Positions 11,571 through 24,665 are shown, numbered from the stretch's first letter. The stretch is 64,000 nucleotides of DNA from Distichodus sexfasciatus (GCA_032718565.1 JAVGVS010000394.1:197501-261500); one strand, 5' to 3'. Program-made: numbers and translations. The notes: generated by a model from the letters alone, not told the origin.

Positions 11571-12521
11571 AGTATGATTTAATGGGGGCAAAAATACATT
11601 TCATGTTAATATGAAAAAAGCAACTTGGAAATGTAGTTGTGCAAACAATAATGATCAGTTAACGTAATTGCGAATATGATTTTTGCCACCCCTCCCTGTA
11701 TCTCTGCCTTATTGTGGTGGAGGGTTTATAGGCGCAATGACACAACAGCTATATTTATCGGGGCAGAAGCCAGATGAGGACCAGATGGTATGATTCAGAC
11801 CTTCACTTAGCAACTCAGCGACCCTTACTTATAAGAGACATCTGTTAAAACGACAAATCTGCTCCAAAATTAGCGATTTAAGTGGGGTCGGTCATAGTGA
11901 TGTTTCCATGGTAACATCCATCACATCCGCCGTCTCCAGGAGTAACTCATGAGGTAAGGTCCTGTCAACTAGCACTGGCCATTTTATACTCATACGAATG
12001 AAAAAAAAAAATCCCAAATGTTTTTGGGGGTGCTCGCGTAAGCCATCACGACCAAATAGCGATACAGCGTTGGTGAATTAGAATAACTTCCATGGCCGGC
12101 ATTGAAAGCACGCTAAAATAAAGCCGACTTTTGTTTTATTTACTTGTACTTTTCCACATGTTTCTTCTCCCTTCTAAATATGTGCTGTTAGGTGAAGAAA
12201 AGAAGTGCAAGTGTTAGAAGCACCGGGAGTTTCGAGAACAACCCCTTCATTTGAAATTAACTTAATGGAGCCCTTGTGGTCGGTCCGTCGAGTGAAAAGA
12301 GGAGGAGGAGGAGGAGGAAGACTCCCGTAAATTATGCCGACCCACTTTGAAGTCTTTCTCCTTTCACACAGCCTCCCCGCTCTTGCAGCTCGACTCGCAG
12401 CCTCCTGTTTTAGAAGTACGTCGTCCCGTCCATTCGCTTTAAAAGCCCAAATCCATTCTCGGGCAACTTTCGGTTCCCGCAATTATTATCTTTTTGGTTT
12501 TTGCATTTGGCTCTGAAGCTT
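11571..12521. other. No feature recognised
   Basis: No gene, RNA gene or clear repeat apart from a short GGA run at 12299-12320. Confidence 0.5.
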
Positions 12522-12735
12522 ATGTCGGCTACTCGGCCAGTTGACTGGCAATAATTTGGAACCGATATGCAAAAAGATAGAAAAAAAATCTGTCAAAATT
12601 TTTAATTTTCTTCCTCCTCTTCTTCTCATAGCTTCACATATGCTGCTCGTTTGTCAGCGTGAGGCTTCAGTGTAGATTGTCTACTCATGACATACAATAA
12701 TCAGAGACTGTTGTGGGCGGGGCCCCAGGGAGCCA
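12522..12735. mobile_element. TIR element, family A, degraded copy
   Basis: ttgactggcaataatttgg, then cataatc/agagactgttgtgggcgggg-like interior shared with the other copies. The ends are degraded. Confidence 0.6.
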
Positions 12736-13969
12736 TGAGTGAGTTTAAGGCTAGGTTTTTTGGCGTTCTGATGCGGTTGCTGGGAAACTAGCCATAGCGA
12801 CATAAGCAACAATTTTAGTATTATGGGAATAGACAACAAAAATGTAGTTCTGAGTGTCTCATAATTATTTATTGGCATCTGACTTTCATTTTCGAACCAC
12901 GACATTTAGGAGAATTATTTCAGTGATGCATACTAAAACCTTAATTCTGCCTCTCCCTCACTTTTCTGTCTCATCACTCCCACAAACACACACACAATCA
13001 CACACAAGCTGAACTCCAGTTCCCGCGGTTCCGAGGAAATGGAAGAAACTCAAAAATTAGTCTGGACTGAATTGGCAAAGTTGCCATAACAACTGAGATA
13101 AGTTAACCAAAAACAGGATCACGTAACAAAACAAGAGCCGTGTTCCCAAAAGCGACACACAATCAGAAATTCTAATCTGCAGAGCAGCGAAGGGCGAATG
13201 GGTCAGAACACGTCCGATCTGTTGGTTTTGGAGGACTGGGCGATATGACCTCAAATCAGCATCACGATTAATTGAACATTGTAGGATTTTTTTGTCTGTG
13301 TTTTTTGTCCTTGTGGTTGCTGAAGGTTTGTGTAATAAATATGCTCAAGTGTGAGATGATAAATATTGAATATGGGTTTGATGTATTTCCCAGCTCTCTA
13401 GGGGATTTAGCCAGATGTGTCCAGCGTGAGATGCTGTCGGACCGCAGTTAAGACGGTGAGAAGTGTTGGCCTTGTAAAACCTGTGGAGCAGAGCCTTTCC
13501 GTTTATATCTTTGTTTGTATGGGAGTCGCTTGTGGGGAAGTGGTGGTTTTAATCTCCCCCGAGCGCCCCTTCAGCAACCTTAATGCTACTTCTTCCAGCT
13601 TTCTCTCTCTTTTTTTCACTCCAGCTGGCTAATTTGTTGGCGTTGGCAAAGGTTCATGTGCTGCTCGTGCCATTGAGCTGCTAATGAAGCTCTCAGCATT
13701 TAGCCTGTTCAGCTCACGGTGGTGATGGAGATAATACACTGTGTGTATTATTGCGAGTGTGTTAGTTACGTGCAACAGCTCTTGGCCAAAGACTCCTGCT
13801 TATTTAAGTCCAAAAAAATACTACAGTAGCACAGTTGTGGAGTTTTTTGTACAGGTGTTGTGGGTTTATGGAGGCGTGTCACGTTTAGTAAATTGTGGAA
13901 AGTGTTTTCTTAAACATGTATTAGCATATTTGCTTGGTGTTGGACCTACATCCTTTATTCCCTACAAAG
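12736..13969. other. No gene; one hAT-like terminus
   Basis: Near 13232, gactgggcgatatgacctc followed by catcacgattaattg is the same hAT-like end as at 10463, without a recognisable partner end. Otherwise there is nothing supportable. Confidence 0.45.
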
Positions 13970-15375
13970 TGTGTGGATGGATGGATGGATGGATACAGGG
14001 ATGGATGCATGGATGGATACAGGGATGGATGCATGGATACAGGGATGGATGGATGGATACAGGGATGGATCGATGGGTGAAGGGATACAGGGATGGATGG
14101 ATAGATGATACAGAGATGGATGGATGGATGGGATACAGAGATGGATGGATAGATGGATACGGGGATGGATGGATGGATGGATACAGAGATGGATGGATGG
14201 ATGGATGTGAATGGATACAGAGATGGATGGATACAGGGATGGATGGATGGATGGCTGGATGGATACAGGGATGGATGGATGGTACCTAGTGTGTGGATGG
14301 ATGGATACAGGGATGGGTGGATGGATGGATACAGGGATGGGTGGATGGATGGATACAGGGATGGATGGATGGATGGATGGATGCAGGGATGGATGGATGG
14401 ATACAGGGATGGATGGATGGATACAGGGATGGATGGATGGATGCAGGGATGGATGGATGGATGGATACAGGGATGGTTGGATGGATACAGGGATGGATGC
14501 ATGGATACAGGGATGGATGCATGGATGGATGGATACAGGGATGGATGGATGGATGCACAGGGATGGATGCATGGATACAGGGATGGATGGATGGATACAG
14601 GGATGGATGGATGGATGGCTGGATGGATGGATGCAGGGATGGATGGATGGATGGATACAGGGATGGATGGATGGATGGCTGGATGGATGGATACAGGGAT
14701 GGATGGATGGCTGGATGGATGGATGCAGGGGATGGATGGATGGATGGATGCAGGGGATGGATGGATGGATGGATGGATACAGGGGATGGATGCATGGATA
14801 CAGGGTTGGATGCATGGATGGATGGATGGACTGGGGATGGATGGATGGATGGAGGGATGGATGGATGGAGACATGGATGGATACAGGGATGGATGGATGG
14901 ATGGATACAGGGATGGATGGATGGATGGATGGATGGATACAGGGATGGATGGATACAGGGATGGATGGATGGATACAGGGATGGATGCATGGATACAGGG
15001 ATGGATGGATGGATACAGGGATGGATGGATGGATACAGGGATGGATGGATGGATACAGGGATGGATGGATGGCTGGATGGATGGATACGTTATTGAATGG
15101 ATGGGTGGATGCAGGGGATGGATGGATGGATGCAGGGGATGGATGCATGGATGCAGGGGATGGATGGATGGATGCAGGGGATGGATGGATGGATGCAGGG
15201 GATGGATGGATGGCTGGATGGATGGATGCAGGGGATGGATGGATGGATACAGGGGATGGATGGATGGATACAGGGATGGATGCATGGATACAGGGATGGA
15301 TGGATGGATACAGGGATGGATGGATGGATACAGGGATGGATGGATGGCTGGATGGATGGATACAGGGATGGGTTG
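13970..15375 (+). repeat. GGATGGATACAGGGAT minisatellite
   Basis: About 1.4 kb of GATG tetramers with regularly spaced ACAGGG or GCAGGG insertions, giving units of 16 to 32 bases. A second block variant (atgcaggggatgg) dominates 15105-15235. Both strands are open in several frames (up to 538 codons on the minus strand, about 400 on the plus strand); these are artefacts. Confidence 0.98.
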
Positions 15376-15430
15376 ATGGACACTGTTGTCTCTGGATAAG
15401 AGCATCTGCTAAATGATGTAAATGTAAATG
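15376..15430 (+). mobile_element. SINE 3' tail
   Basis: CTCTGGATAAGAGCATCTGC, then taaatgatgtaaatgtaaatg. This is the conserved tail of several salmonid/teleost tRNA-derived SINEs. The head has been replaced by the minisatellite, which may have grown from its edge. Confidence 0.75.
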
Positions 15431-15615
15431 AACAAACAGATAGTTGGGTGGATGGATAGGTAGACAGATGGGTGGATTGATAGGTAGGTAGATGGATAGA
15501 CGTATAGATAGATAGATAGATAGATTGAAGGACGAATTGACAGAGAGATAAATAGGTGGATGGATGGACAAGCAGTTGGGTAGAAAGACAAGTGGATAGG
15601 CAGATGTAGGTAGGG
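15431..15615 (+). repeat. GATA/GATG/GTAG microsatellite
   Basis: Degenerate tetramer run (gatggatag, gtagatgga, gatagatagatagat), probably continuous in origin with the minisatellite beside it. Confidence 0.9.
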
Positions 15616-16774
15616 TTGAGAGAATGTGTTAAATAAACGTTATATATAGTACTGTATATTCCCCCATTCTTTACCAAACAGAGAAGGGGCAGCTCCAGCC
15701 ACCTGCCATTTCTGCACACATTAAGGTTTTGTGTTTGCATGTAGACCTTTGGGAACGTGTTCCATTCCATGATTTATATTTTCTCCTTCATCAGTGCATA
15801 TAAACAGTTTCACTTGCGTCAGAGAATCAGGAAATTAATAGTTTAATAACGACATTGCCGGTGTGGGATTTTCATGTTCACACGAGTCCCAGCGCTTTGA
15901 TCTATTTTTGAAAACTGCAGATTCCCTCTAGCTGGGGCTTTAAAAAAAAAAAAACCTGTCAGGTGCTTGTGACTACGTTCTCGCAACATATACAAAGACC
16001 ATGTGAAACTGCCACCGTCATGTGGTCTGCGTTTTAACTAGAACATTCCTGTGTCATGTGGAGCTCTGCAGCTTATAGACAGTTCTCTGTGAAAAGGGGC
16101 CTAAAAAAGGTCAGCGTTAATCTGGGATCGACTCCCTCTGCATTTATGGTGGTGTTTGTAAGCGTGAAAGGACCAAGCACTTCTCCGAATTCCTTCTTTC
16201 TGACGTTGCATATACTGTGGAGTCCACTCCATTTTTTAAAGTATCTACAGTGACTTTAATACGCTGTTGTACTATACGTCCTCGTTCCGTGCAACATAAC
16301 TTTCATTTATGTAACGGAGTCTGGAGTGTGTGACCCCCCCCCCCACACACACACACAAACATACACACATAAGCTTAAATTAATTAAAACACACGGTTTC
16401 CATCCTCTTAAGCTTTTCGCCGTTCCGTTTTCCCCTACCGATGCTTGCGTGTGTCCACACTCGGGTGGCGTGTCACGCGGGCGGTGGGAACCGAAGCTAT
16501 AGGGTTTGAATAATTCAGGACTCGGGTCTCTAGTTGACATACAGGCAGTGGAGAGAGGCTGAACTAGAAAGAAAGGAAGGCAGGAAAGAATCTTGGTGTG
16601 TTTCCGACTAATTTTTCACTTTTGAATCCTGCTGTAATATTTCTTCGATGCTTGGGGATGACACCTTCTTTAGTGTGTGTCACCTAATTTTAGTTTGGGA
16701 GAAATGGAAATATAAGGAGCACCAAAAAGAACAAGTAAGGGGGGAAAAAAGATAAACAAGTATGAACATGAGAT
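15616..16774. other. No gene recognised
   Basis: Contains a C run followed by CA repeats at 16336-16356 and otherwise unique-looking sequence. Confidence 0.5.
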
Positions 16775-17010
16775 GCAGTTGGCAGTTGGCGGCTAATCGG
16801 TAGGGTGTTTGCCCCGTGATCAGAAGGTCGCAGGTTCGAATCCAGGTCCAGTAAAGTTACCACTGAGGTACTCATGAGCAGGGTACCGTCCCCAAGCACT
16901 GCCCTTGTTAGCTGCCCACTGCTCCTTAGCAGGATGAGTCAAATGCAGAGGTCACATTTGGTCGTGGTGCACTGTGTGCTGTGGTGTGTTCACAATGACG
17001 AATAATCACT
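16775..17010 (+). mobile_element. tRNA-derived SINE, family G, near full length
   Basis: The A-box-like part lies near 16790-16806 and a B box, GGTTCGAATCC, near 16833. The body contains CTGAGGTACTCATGAGCAGG, TACCGTCCCC, GCTGCCCACTGCTCC and GTGCACTGTGTGCTG. It would be transcribed by RNA polymerase III from internal promoters. Confidence 0.85.
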
Positions 17011-17189
17011 CACTTTCAGATGTTTTCTCACAAGCTGTTTACGAGAGTTCAGAAGTTGCTTTAAATTGATGTTCAGAAATGATTTATCAAGGTCTAGCTC
17101 CAAACACACAAACAGGAGAAAATCTTTACTGCAAATATCTAGTCTTTTTCTTTGTCACTTGCTTTATAGGCTTTATTGAAATAGGAAGG

Positions 17190-17331
17190 ATACGTAGGTA
17201 GATAGATAGACAGACATAAATCAATAGACCTTAGGTAGGTAGGTGGATAAGTGGATGGTTATATGGATGGATAGATGGATGTGTGGATGGATGTGTTAAT
17301 GGATCGATAGATAGGTAGATAGATAGATAGG

Positions 17332-17366
<35 letters not shown>

Positions 17367-17520
17367 GTAGATAGATAGGTAGATAGATAGGTTGGAAGGT
17401 AGACAGACGGATGGATGGATGGATGGATGGATGGATAGATACATAGATAGGTAGGAAGGTAGACATGGACGGATGGATGGACAGACGGATAGATAGACGG
17501 ATGGATAGGTAGATGGGGTA
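17190..17520 (-). repeat. GATA/GGAT microsatellite
   Basis: About 330 bases of GATA, GGTA and GGAT tetramers with GACA variants. The overlapping minus-strand frame is repeat translation. Confidence 0.97.
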
Positions 17521-17521
17521 G

Positions 17522-17705
17522 TTGGAAGCGTAGTGAATTTGGTTCTGTCCAAAGGGTACTCGGAGGGTCGCTGGTTCAAGTCCCAGACCGGTAAAGGTAC
17601 TCCTGTGGTACTCATGAGCAAGGATACCGTCCCCAGGCACTGCTCCCCAGGCACTGCCACAAAAAGCTGCCCACTGCTCCTTCATGGAGGGGTCAAGCTT
17701 AAAGG
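17522..17705 (+). mobile_element. tRNA-derived SINE, family G, copy 2
   Basis: The B-box-like GGTTCAAGTCC lies near 17572, and the body has GGTACTCATGAGCAAGGATA and CTGCCCACTGCTCCTTCATG. A 16-base piece, CCCCAGGCACTGC, is duplicated in tandem at 17632-17660. The 3' end is truncated. Confidence 0.8.
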
Positions 17706-18640
17706 ATGCTTAAGTTTTTAAAAGGTTAGTTTGGGGGAAAAGTAAAAGACAGAAGAGAGGGGTTGCTAATGGGCTTAAGATGAAGAACTGAGTGCCAATC
17801 ATTAAACTGCATCTTGGTTCTTGCATTATCTGTTCACTTACTAGTTGTTTATGGACGGAATGACCTTTGAGTCTTTTGGCTGAACTCTTCTGGATCAATA
17901 GCGGCGCTGCATGACCTTGGCCTACTCCCTGTACTTTTTAAAATAAGGCTCATTGTGTGAACTAAATACTGTTGAACGCCCATAATCACCGGGATTACCT
18001 CTGCAGTGGTTAGCGTTGATTCAAGGATTTGGGCTTAAGGCGATACACAGAACCGGGCCACGGTGGAATCTGGCATTTCAGGCATCTCTGGAGCGCGAGT
18101 GGCTGATCCGGAGTCAGCTTTTTGGGACTAAATTGAAGCGTGGTTAAAAGGGAGCTTCTGGCCTCAGTGGGGCTTCTTGCTAAAACTCTAAAGAGGTTTA
18201 GTCAGTAGAAAAATAAAACGAGGCGGGAATCTGATCCTACATCCACACGGTTTTGTGGGTCAGGGTCCTCGTCTTTTCCATCCTTTTTTTCCGTTTATTT
18301 TCCTCATAGGAACTCATTCATTTTCTCCCATTAAAAACACTTGGGATTTGGGAAGCTTTCCTTTCACCTGTTTTCACACGATGGTCAACGCGGTTGTTAT
18401 GCCACCTCTTGTCGGAAACTTGACCATAACCTTGACTGGTTTTATGCCAGTGATATCATGTACAACGAGCATAAATAAAAGAACCAAGTGATAAATTCTG
18501 ATAGAGGAATAGTGGTAAAGGAACACCAGATTATTATTATCATGGACATGGTCAGACGCGTGGTCTCTTCACCACTCACAACAAGCTGATTGTCTTTCAG
18601 TTTATCAGTTCCAAAATAAGTGGAGCTCATAAATAAGCAG
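17706..18640. other. No gene recognised
   Basis: Unique-looking sequence with no supportable feature. Confidence 0.5.
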
Positions 18641-18860
18641 AACACAGTGCACCACAACAAAATGTGACCTCTGCGTTTGAACCCCTCCGTGAAGGAGCAG
18701 TGGGCAGCCGTCATGGGAAGCACCCGGAGAGAGGTAGCTTGGGGACGGTACCTTGCTCACGAGTACCTCAGTGGTACCTTTATCAGTCCTGGATTCCAAC
18801 CAGTGACTCTCTGATCTGTTCGATCAGCAGTCTGCATTCCGTAGTAGCTGTGGCTGCCCC
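18641..18860 (-). mobile_element. tRNA-derived SINE, family G, copy 3 (reverse)
   Basis: Reverse orientation of 16775-17010. The plus strand reads AGTGCACCACAACAAAATGT, GGAGCAGTGGGCAGCC, GGGGACGGTACCTTGCTCAC and GAGTACCTCAGTGGTACC, then the tRNA-like head near 18800. Confidence 0.8.
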
Positions 18861-19063
18861 ATCTGCGATGCATGCCCAGTCTGTGTGCAGTGTGAAGTCT
18901 TGGTTGATCTTTAAGCTCAATTTTGGGGATTCTGATAGCGGCTGAGTTAAAGGTCTTAAGGTTAAACTCGTTATTCACCAGCGGGAACACGTCAACCTTC
19001 AGCAGGTGTGTGTAGGAGTGTAACGATTAGTCCCTTTTATCAGTCTGCCTGTTGCTTTTAACT

Positions 19064-19691
19064 TTGGCCTTGTTTACACTGCAGGTCTTGATGCTAAATT
19101 CTGATTTGTTGCCTATATCTGATTTTTTTGACCTTCTGTTTACACGTTTTTTTAAATTGTGACCCATATCCGATTCACTTGTTTACACTTGCTATAGCAA
19201 AGGGGGGTTGTTACACCACACAGTAGCCAAGATGGACGAACGCGAAATATGCTTAATGCTAGCTCTGCGGTATATGCAAAATTCGCCAAATAACACCTAA
19301 GAAGGCATGTAACTTCAGCCGTCGACCACTGCCCGGCACTTTCCTCCTCCATGTTTCTTGTGTTTGTTGTTGTTTGATGTTCGCGCACTTCCACACGTAC
19401 TTCCCACACGACGTCATTAAACCGCGATGAAGTACTAAATTGTCGCAGTTTTAATGACGTACAGAACGCAATACCTAGGAAAATCCGATCTGCCTGTTTA
19501 CATGACAGTCGCATTGGTACATATCTGATTTATTTCCACATATGAACGAGGCCTGAAACCGATCTCAAAATATCCGAATGCATGCGTTTTTTTCCTGTTT
19601 ACACTGTCATGGAACAGATCCGATCTGAGTCACATATGAGCAAAAAATCGGAATTGGGTCACATTTAACTGACAGTGTAAACGAGGCCAAA
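19064..19691. mobile_element. TIR element, family F
   Basis: Starts TTGGCCTTGTTTACACTGCA and ends GACAGTGTAAACGAGGCCAAA, an imperfect inverted repeat of about 25 bases. CTGTTTACAC-type motifs recur inside. No target-site duplication was confirmed and there is no coding capacity. Confidence 0.75.
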
Positions 19692-19854
19692 GGCTGCATC
19701 GATCTCTTAGCTGGCACCTGAAAATGCGCAGGCGTATTATGTATGAAAATCGTGTACAGAAATTAGATTTAAAACAAAAGGATTGTTAGGCAGCGCAACT
19801 TGACACTGGCGACTAATGCTAAGCGTCGCTGTAAACACAAACAAGGCAAAAGAA

Positions 19855-19945
19855 AGACCCCACGGCCGACCCGGGGATCGAACCCAGGACCTTCTCGCTG
19901 TGAGGCGGCAGCGCAAACCACTGCGCCACCGTGCCACCCGTTTTC
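19855..19945 (-). mobile_element. tRNA-derived SINE head, family H
   Basis: On the minus strand it reads GGTGGCACGGTGGCGCAGTG, GCCGCCTCACAGCGAGAAGG, then TGGGTTCGATCCCCGGGTCG. This is the tRNA-like head (A and B boxes) of the SINE that is complete at 37147-37420. It is not a true tRNA gene: the acceptor stem is missing and the sequence continues as SINE. Confidence 0.85.
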
Positions 19946-19999
19946 TTTTTGTTATTAAATTTATTTTTACACACTCCAGTGCCGTCCAAAAATAATAAA

Positions 20000-22900
20000 A
20001 ATTATTCTTGTTGATTGCACATATAGAATAACCACGCAGCACAAAGTGCAGACTCATAGCTGCATACACATGTCTAAATTATAAATGGCTGCATGTAATG
20101 GGATCCAAGCAGCTAATGCATGTGCACAGGAACAGTTCTGCACCGCTCTGTAGGATTACGTTCCATCGTCTTCCTTCCGCCATCCATCCGTCCGTCCATC
20201 TGGTCTTTCATCCACTCCTCCATCCAACCGCCTAGTCTTCCATCCATTCATTCATCCATTAATGAAACTGTTGATAAATTCCTCACGGCAGGACGCAGAG
20301 AGTCGGCGGTATTTATTATTCTTTTGAAGAATTAATCGTTTCCATTGTGGTCCTCCCCCGACGTTATTTTTAACACTAATGGGAGGCCTTCAGAGACTTT
20401 GATCCTTTAACAGATACCGGTGGGTTTATTTTTCCTGCTTTGTGCTGTGATCTCCGTCATCATTCATTCTCTCATTCATCGTTCCACAGTTCTCCGGCCG
20501 GCCACATGCTCCTGCCCTTCTTTATGTAACCGTGAGCCTCATTTTCGTCACAGTTGGAGTCGCAACACTTGTAAAATGCATGCGGTGTAGTAGCACAGCT
20601 CTCACATCAGCAGGACACGGAATATAGTGTGTGTGTGTTTGCCGCTTTGCCACCATCTCTCTCTCTCCCTGCTTGGGCCTCTCTGGAGAGATCAGGGGCC
20701 CCCCATACCTCTCTAAACCGCAAAGCAGGCCTTTTATTTCTCTCTCTCTCTCTCTTCCATCCCTCCCTCTCTCTTTTTGTCAGCCTGCCAGCTACTTTGG
20801 GGTCTGTACATTTCCAGTCTACACTGAAAACAAGGTCCAAAGTTCAGAGGCGAATCTGGGGCACATTGTACAGTTGGGCCAACCCCCACTTACCCAACAC
20901 GGACATAATCACAGACACACACACACATACACATACACAAAGACAACAAGCCTATTCCCAGGGTTTTCTAGTCTTACTGTTATGGAAGCATAGCTCACAT
21001 TCTTTTGGAGTGTTGGGTTTTATTCCTGAGCCTGGTGCATGGCAGTGATTTATTCCAGATATTTGTGGACAAGTTATTTTATTATATATCGTTTTACTAT
21101 TTGTTTAAAGTTATTATTTGAAATTGAGTAGGATTTTCAGTGAGATGTGTATGTCCGTGTGTGTTTGTGTGTATCGTGCGTTCCGTTTGCCGTCGGTGCT
21201 TGTTTTCCAAGTCGTTTTTCCGAGGCCTGAAGCCAAAAGTGACGACATGCCTGCGCTCGTTTCTCGGATATCCGACCAAATATCTCTGAGCAGACGTTCG
21301 GAATTCAAGAGGGCCGCTCAGTGCAAATTTTAGCACTTTAGTGTTGTTTGTGGCTAACCTGGTCAGCTGTGTACATAATACAGTGTTGTTGTAGTTGATA
21401 GATATACGAACTACAAACAAGTTATACATGAAATACCGTGTTATGTGGCGGTTATCAAGTGGCGATGCTAAATTGACTGGTCGATGTTGCTAAAAACAAA
21501 TGTCTAGCCTAGTTACCCGAACAGGAGGGTGAACGGGATCAGCTTTTATCCAAATTCAACTCTCCTGTGGCAAATGGAACACACTCAACCCGGTTTTCAC
21601 TGTGTTTTTAGCGGATGTGACGTAATCTCGTCCGCCAGATCTCGGATCCAGAGGCAAATGGAACGCACCGTTATGCCGTCTTAGGCCACCTCACTGAAGA
21701 CACATCTGAATCTGTTATGACCCAGACTCGTCTTTTTCTTGCTTTTGTCATCTCTGGTTCTTTCCTGTTTGCCTCAATGCATTTTAGTCTTCCTACTCAA
21801 ATTCCTGATCAAACTTCCTAATCAAAATGTGACATTATCATACAAAACTTGAGCAGTCGCTGTGGCGTTTTCTGCCATTTTTTGGAAATGCGTCTCTAGT
21901 CGCTTATTGCCTTCTCTCACAATAGATGACGCACAACAAGTGGTTGCTTTCATAGGAGCCACTGTTTGTTCCTTACAGTAGTCTTCTGATAAAAGTGCTG
22001 ATTAGCATCTGACATCATCCCATCCTCAAGAGATCTGTATGCAGGACACAAGATCTTCCTCATATCTATAGTTAAAGTGAGCTAATGCTACTAGCATATT
22101 GTAACCAGTCCGTCCTTCTCCGCCCTACCCGCCTCCATGGCAGACAGAGGGAAATCTGATCTCAGATCAGGGTTTCCGCTCCACTGCTACTCAATGAGGA
22201 TAGTCTTGAGTCTACATTGGTGTGCTTTTATTCCGCCCCCCGTGCTCGAGTTACATCTGTAACAGCTGCTGATGATGGATGATGGGAAACCACCATGGAT
22301 TGTATTCTACACAATATGGTACCCGTGTGTAGGCCTTTTTTCACGGAGTTCAGGTCAGTTTTCTAGTTTCGTTTCTGTTGGGGCAAGCAGCTGGCACGTC
22401 GTCTGCTCTGCGGTAATACAGACTGAGCTCCAGATGTAATACCGCTTCTGTCCCGTCACGTCTCGGTGTCCTCGGTGCCGCCGAGCTGGAGGCTTAGTCG
22501 TTCCTGAAACAGGAAACCCTTACTTATAAAGTGTTGCACATGAAAATACTGTTTTTTCTGTAGCGAAGATTGTTCCCCGGCTAAGTTTGAGGATGTGAAA
22601 GTTGTGGTTATAAGTTTGCTGAGTGGGGTTTCCGTTCGTCATGTGAGTGGTGGTTTAGCGCTCATTGTGATCGAAATGGGCTTCACACGGTTTAGATTAA
22701 ATCAGAGAGCAGAAATTTGTAAGTGGGGGAAAAGCCAGACAATTTAACGGAAATTGAGACCTCCTGGATAGGGACACACTGATCCACGTTTTTCAGTCTC
22801 ACTACTGATACCTGGGCTTCGGGGATTGGCCAAAAAAGGTGTACTGGGTAAAAATAAGTAACACACGTATACATGTATATAAATGTGGAGTAAGTGTAAA

Positions 22901-23365
22901 CCTGTAGAAAAACAAATTGTGGAGGGAATAAAAATGACCAGTTACCATTTCCCAGTCAAGCTGTTTGAGTCAGTATTGGACCAAAAACCGATATCAGAAA
23001 CGGATCTGTACATCCTTCTCCTTTGTGCTGCAGTTTAACCGCAGCATGGTGTAACTAGAAATAGACTCTTGTGTACATTTTAGAGTCTGAAAAAGAAAAT
23101 GTACAAAGATTTTGGTTGCAATTTGGCACCTTCTTGGTGTACACCGATCTAGGATAATGAATACATGCTTCTTGTGTAGCATAAACTAACCAAACGCCAA
23201 ATCACAACCAAAGTCTTATGCTTTACTGGTCCAAAAACCACAGACTAAAGTTGGCCTCTTTTTACACTGTGATTTTCTTTTTTCTTCCAATTGCAGTCTG
23301 AGACTGACTCTCTCTGTTAAAGTCCGAGCTACGATCCGGAGAAATCGTTTCTGGTGTAAATTAGA
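20000..23365. other. Long stretch without a recognised gene
   Basis: Holds a short CATC-type run (20175-20265), CT runs near 20655 and 20735, a CA run near 20915-20935, and a repeat near 21715-21800 that resembles 39925-40020 (cactcgtctttttctcgctt). No coding or RNA gene is supported. Confidence 0.45.
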
Positions 23366-23700
23366 GCTGGACCGTATTGTCAAAAATAAGTGTCAACCGA
23401 TTATTGACCGGGCCGATAATCATTATCAGTGTTAAATTTTGAGCATGACTGATATTAAGTGATCACAAGGTACACTACCGTGGCTCCACTGCCGTCTGCC
23501 GGGCAGCTAACATGGGCAGCGCTGGGGACGATACCTTGCTCATGAGTACCTCAGTGGTACTGGGCAACCTTATAGTTGCGGAACCAACTGCCCCACTCAC
23601 ACGCGAGCACAGCGTAAAGCTCAGAGAAGGAGAAGAAGAGAGGGGGGAGTGTCAGCTTGGTGTTTTGTTTGGAGTGTCAGCAAAATTTTGACAGATTTTT
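23366..23700. mobile_element. TIR element, family A, with nested SINE fragment
   Basis: The left part is ACCGATTATTGACCGGGCCG and the interior is ctccactgccgtctgcc. It is interrupted by a reverse SINE G piece at about 23500-23565 (GGGCAGCTAACATGGGCAGC, TTGCTCATGAGTACCTCAGT). It resumes as ACACGCGAGCACAGCG, aaagctcagagaagg and cagcttggtgttttg. Confidence 0.7.
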
Positions 23701-24359
23701 TTATTGCATGTCGGTTCCAAAGTCAGACACAGTGTTGTGTTAAGAAGAGCAGTATTCCGGAAGAAGGGCCTGTGCCAAACAAATGGCTTGCCTACATACA
23801 GCAGGCCTGAGAGCAACAATCCTTCAAGTCTGCTGTGCAATTACATTACACCCGTGCATTACGTTCCTCTCCGTTTGGCACCAGTGCGACGCCGCCTGGG
23901 GAAAAGAACTCAAATAGACGGAAACTCGGTCTGGTGTATTCCTGTCCATACATGTAATTAAGGAAGCTGTGGAACCACCTTTTTCACAACAGCAACTACT
24001 AGCACTGAACGTTTATTAGCCCTCGCTGGTCTCAGTCGGTTCTAGGAGTAACCTCCATGTGTCTCAACCAGATGTGTTTATTTCACTGTCAGATTAGTAT
24101 AGAGATAATGATCCAGCCAGCTGGCGAGGCGTGAAAGAGGAAGACATTCGGTCTTGCGTTTGAAATATCATCCTTTTCATTTGGGGAGCAAAGGATATAC
24201 GTAATGATATAATTATAGAAGTTGTAGAAAACCTGTTTTTAAAATAGGAACGGCCTGTTCAGTTCGGTACAATCAGGTGAACGGAAATAGTTCAGTACGA
24301 ACGGCATTAAACTTTCATTTTTAAAATGTGGCACGCATTGTGTGATTAAAGTTCTCTGT

Positions 24360-24665
24360 CGCTACGACGGACTTCCACTCATTTGGACTCCAGCTGTGAC
24401 GGATTTCCGTCAATCGAACGCAAAGGCATATTTGAGATAAAAGCAGATCCATGAGGATTTAAATGCGAGCGAGAGGTGGGTGCACATCGCACACTTATTA
24501 GAGCGTTGATTATGCAGGCTCGCTGGTCACCGTGTAAACACGTGCACAGTGTGTTTGAGCGCTCACGGCTCTCACTAAAATGCTCCAGTTCTATCAAATC
24601 TCCCCTTTATTACAGACAAAACTCATATTTTAGCTGAAAAATAACATCAACCAGCATTACAATAG
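24360..24665. mobile_element. Old fragment related to the hAT element at 30018-30802
   Basis: CCCCTTTATTACAGACAAAA, then a divergent tagctgaaaaataacatcaaccagc, matches the interior of 30018-30802 near 30360-30410. The preceding ctcactaaaatgctccag also matches. The ends are absent. Confidence 0.6.

Noticed and set aside
13921..15571. Frames of about 400 to 540 codons on both strands
   Set aside because: The GGATGGATACAGGG minisatellite has no stops in several frames; the proteins are Ile-His-Pro-Ser or Trp-Met-Asp-Gly repeats.
16832..16843. tRNA gene on the plus strand
   Set aside because: The B box belongs to SINE family G, repeated at 17.5 and 18.7 kb with the same non-tRNA body.
19855..19945. 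tRNA gene on the minus strand
   Set aside because: A and B boxes are present, but there is no closed acceptor stem and the same sequence continues as a SINE body at 37147-37420.
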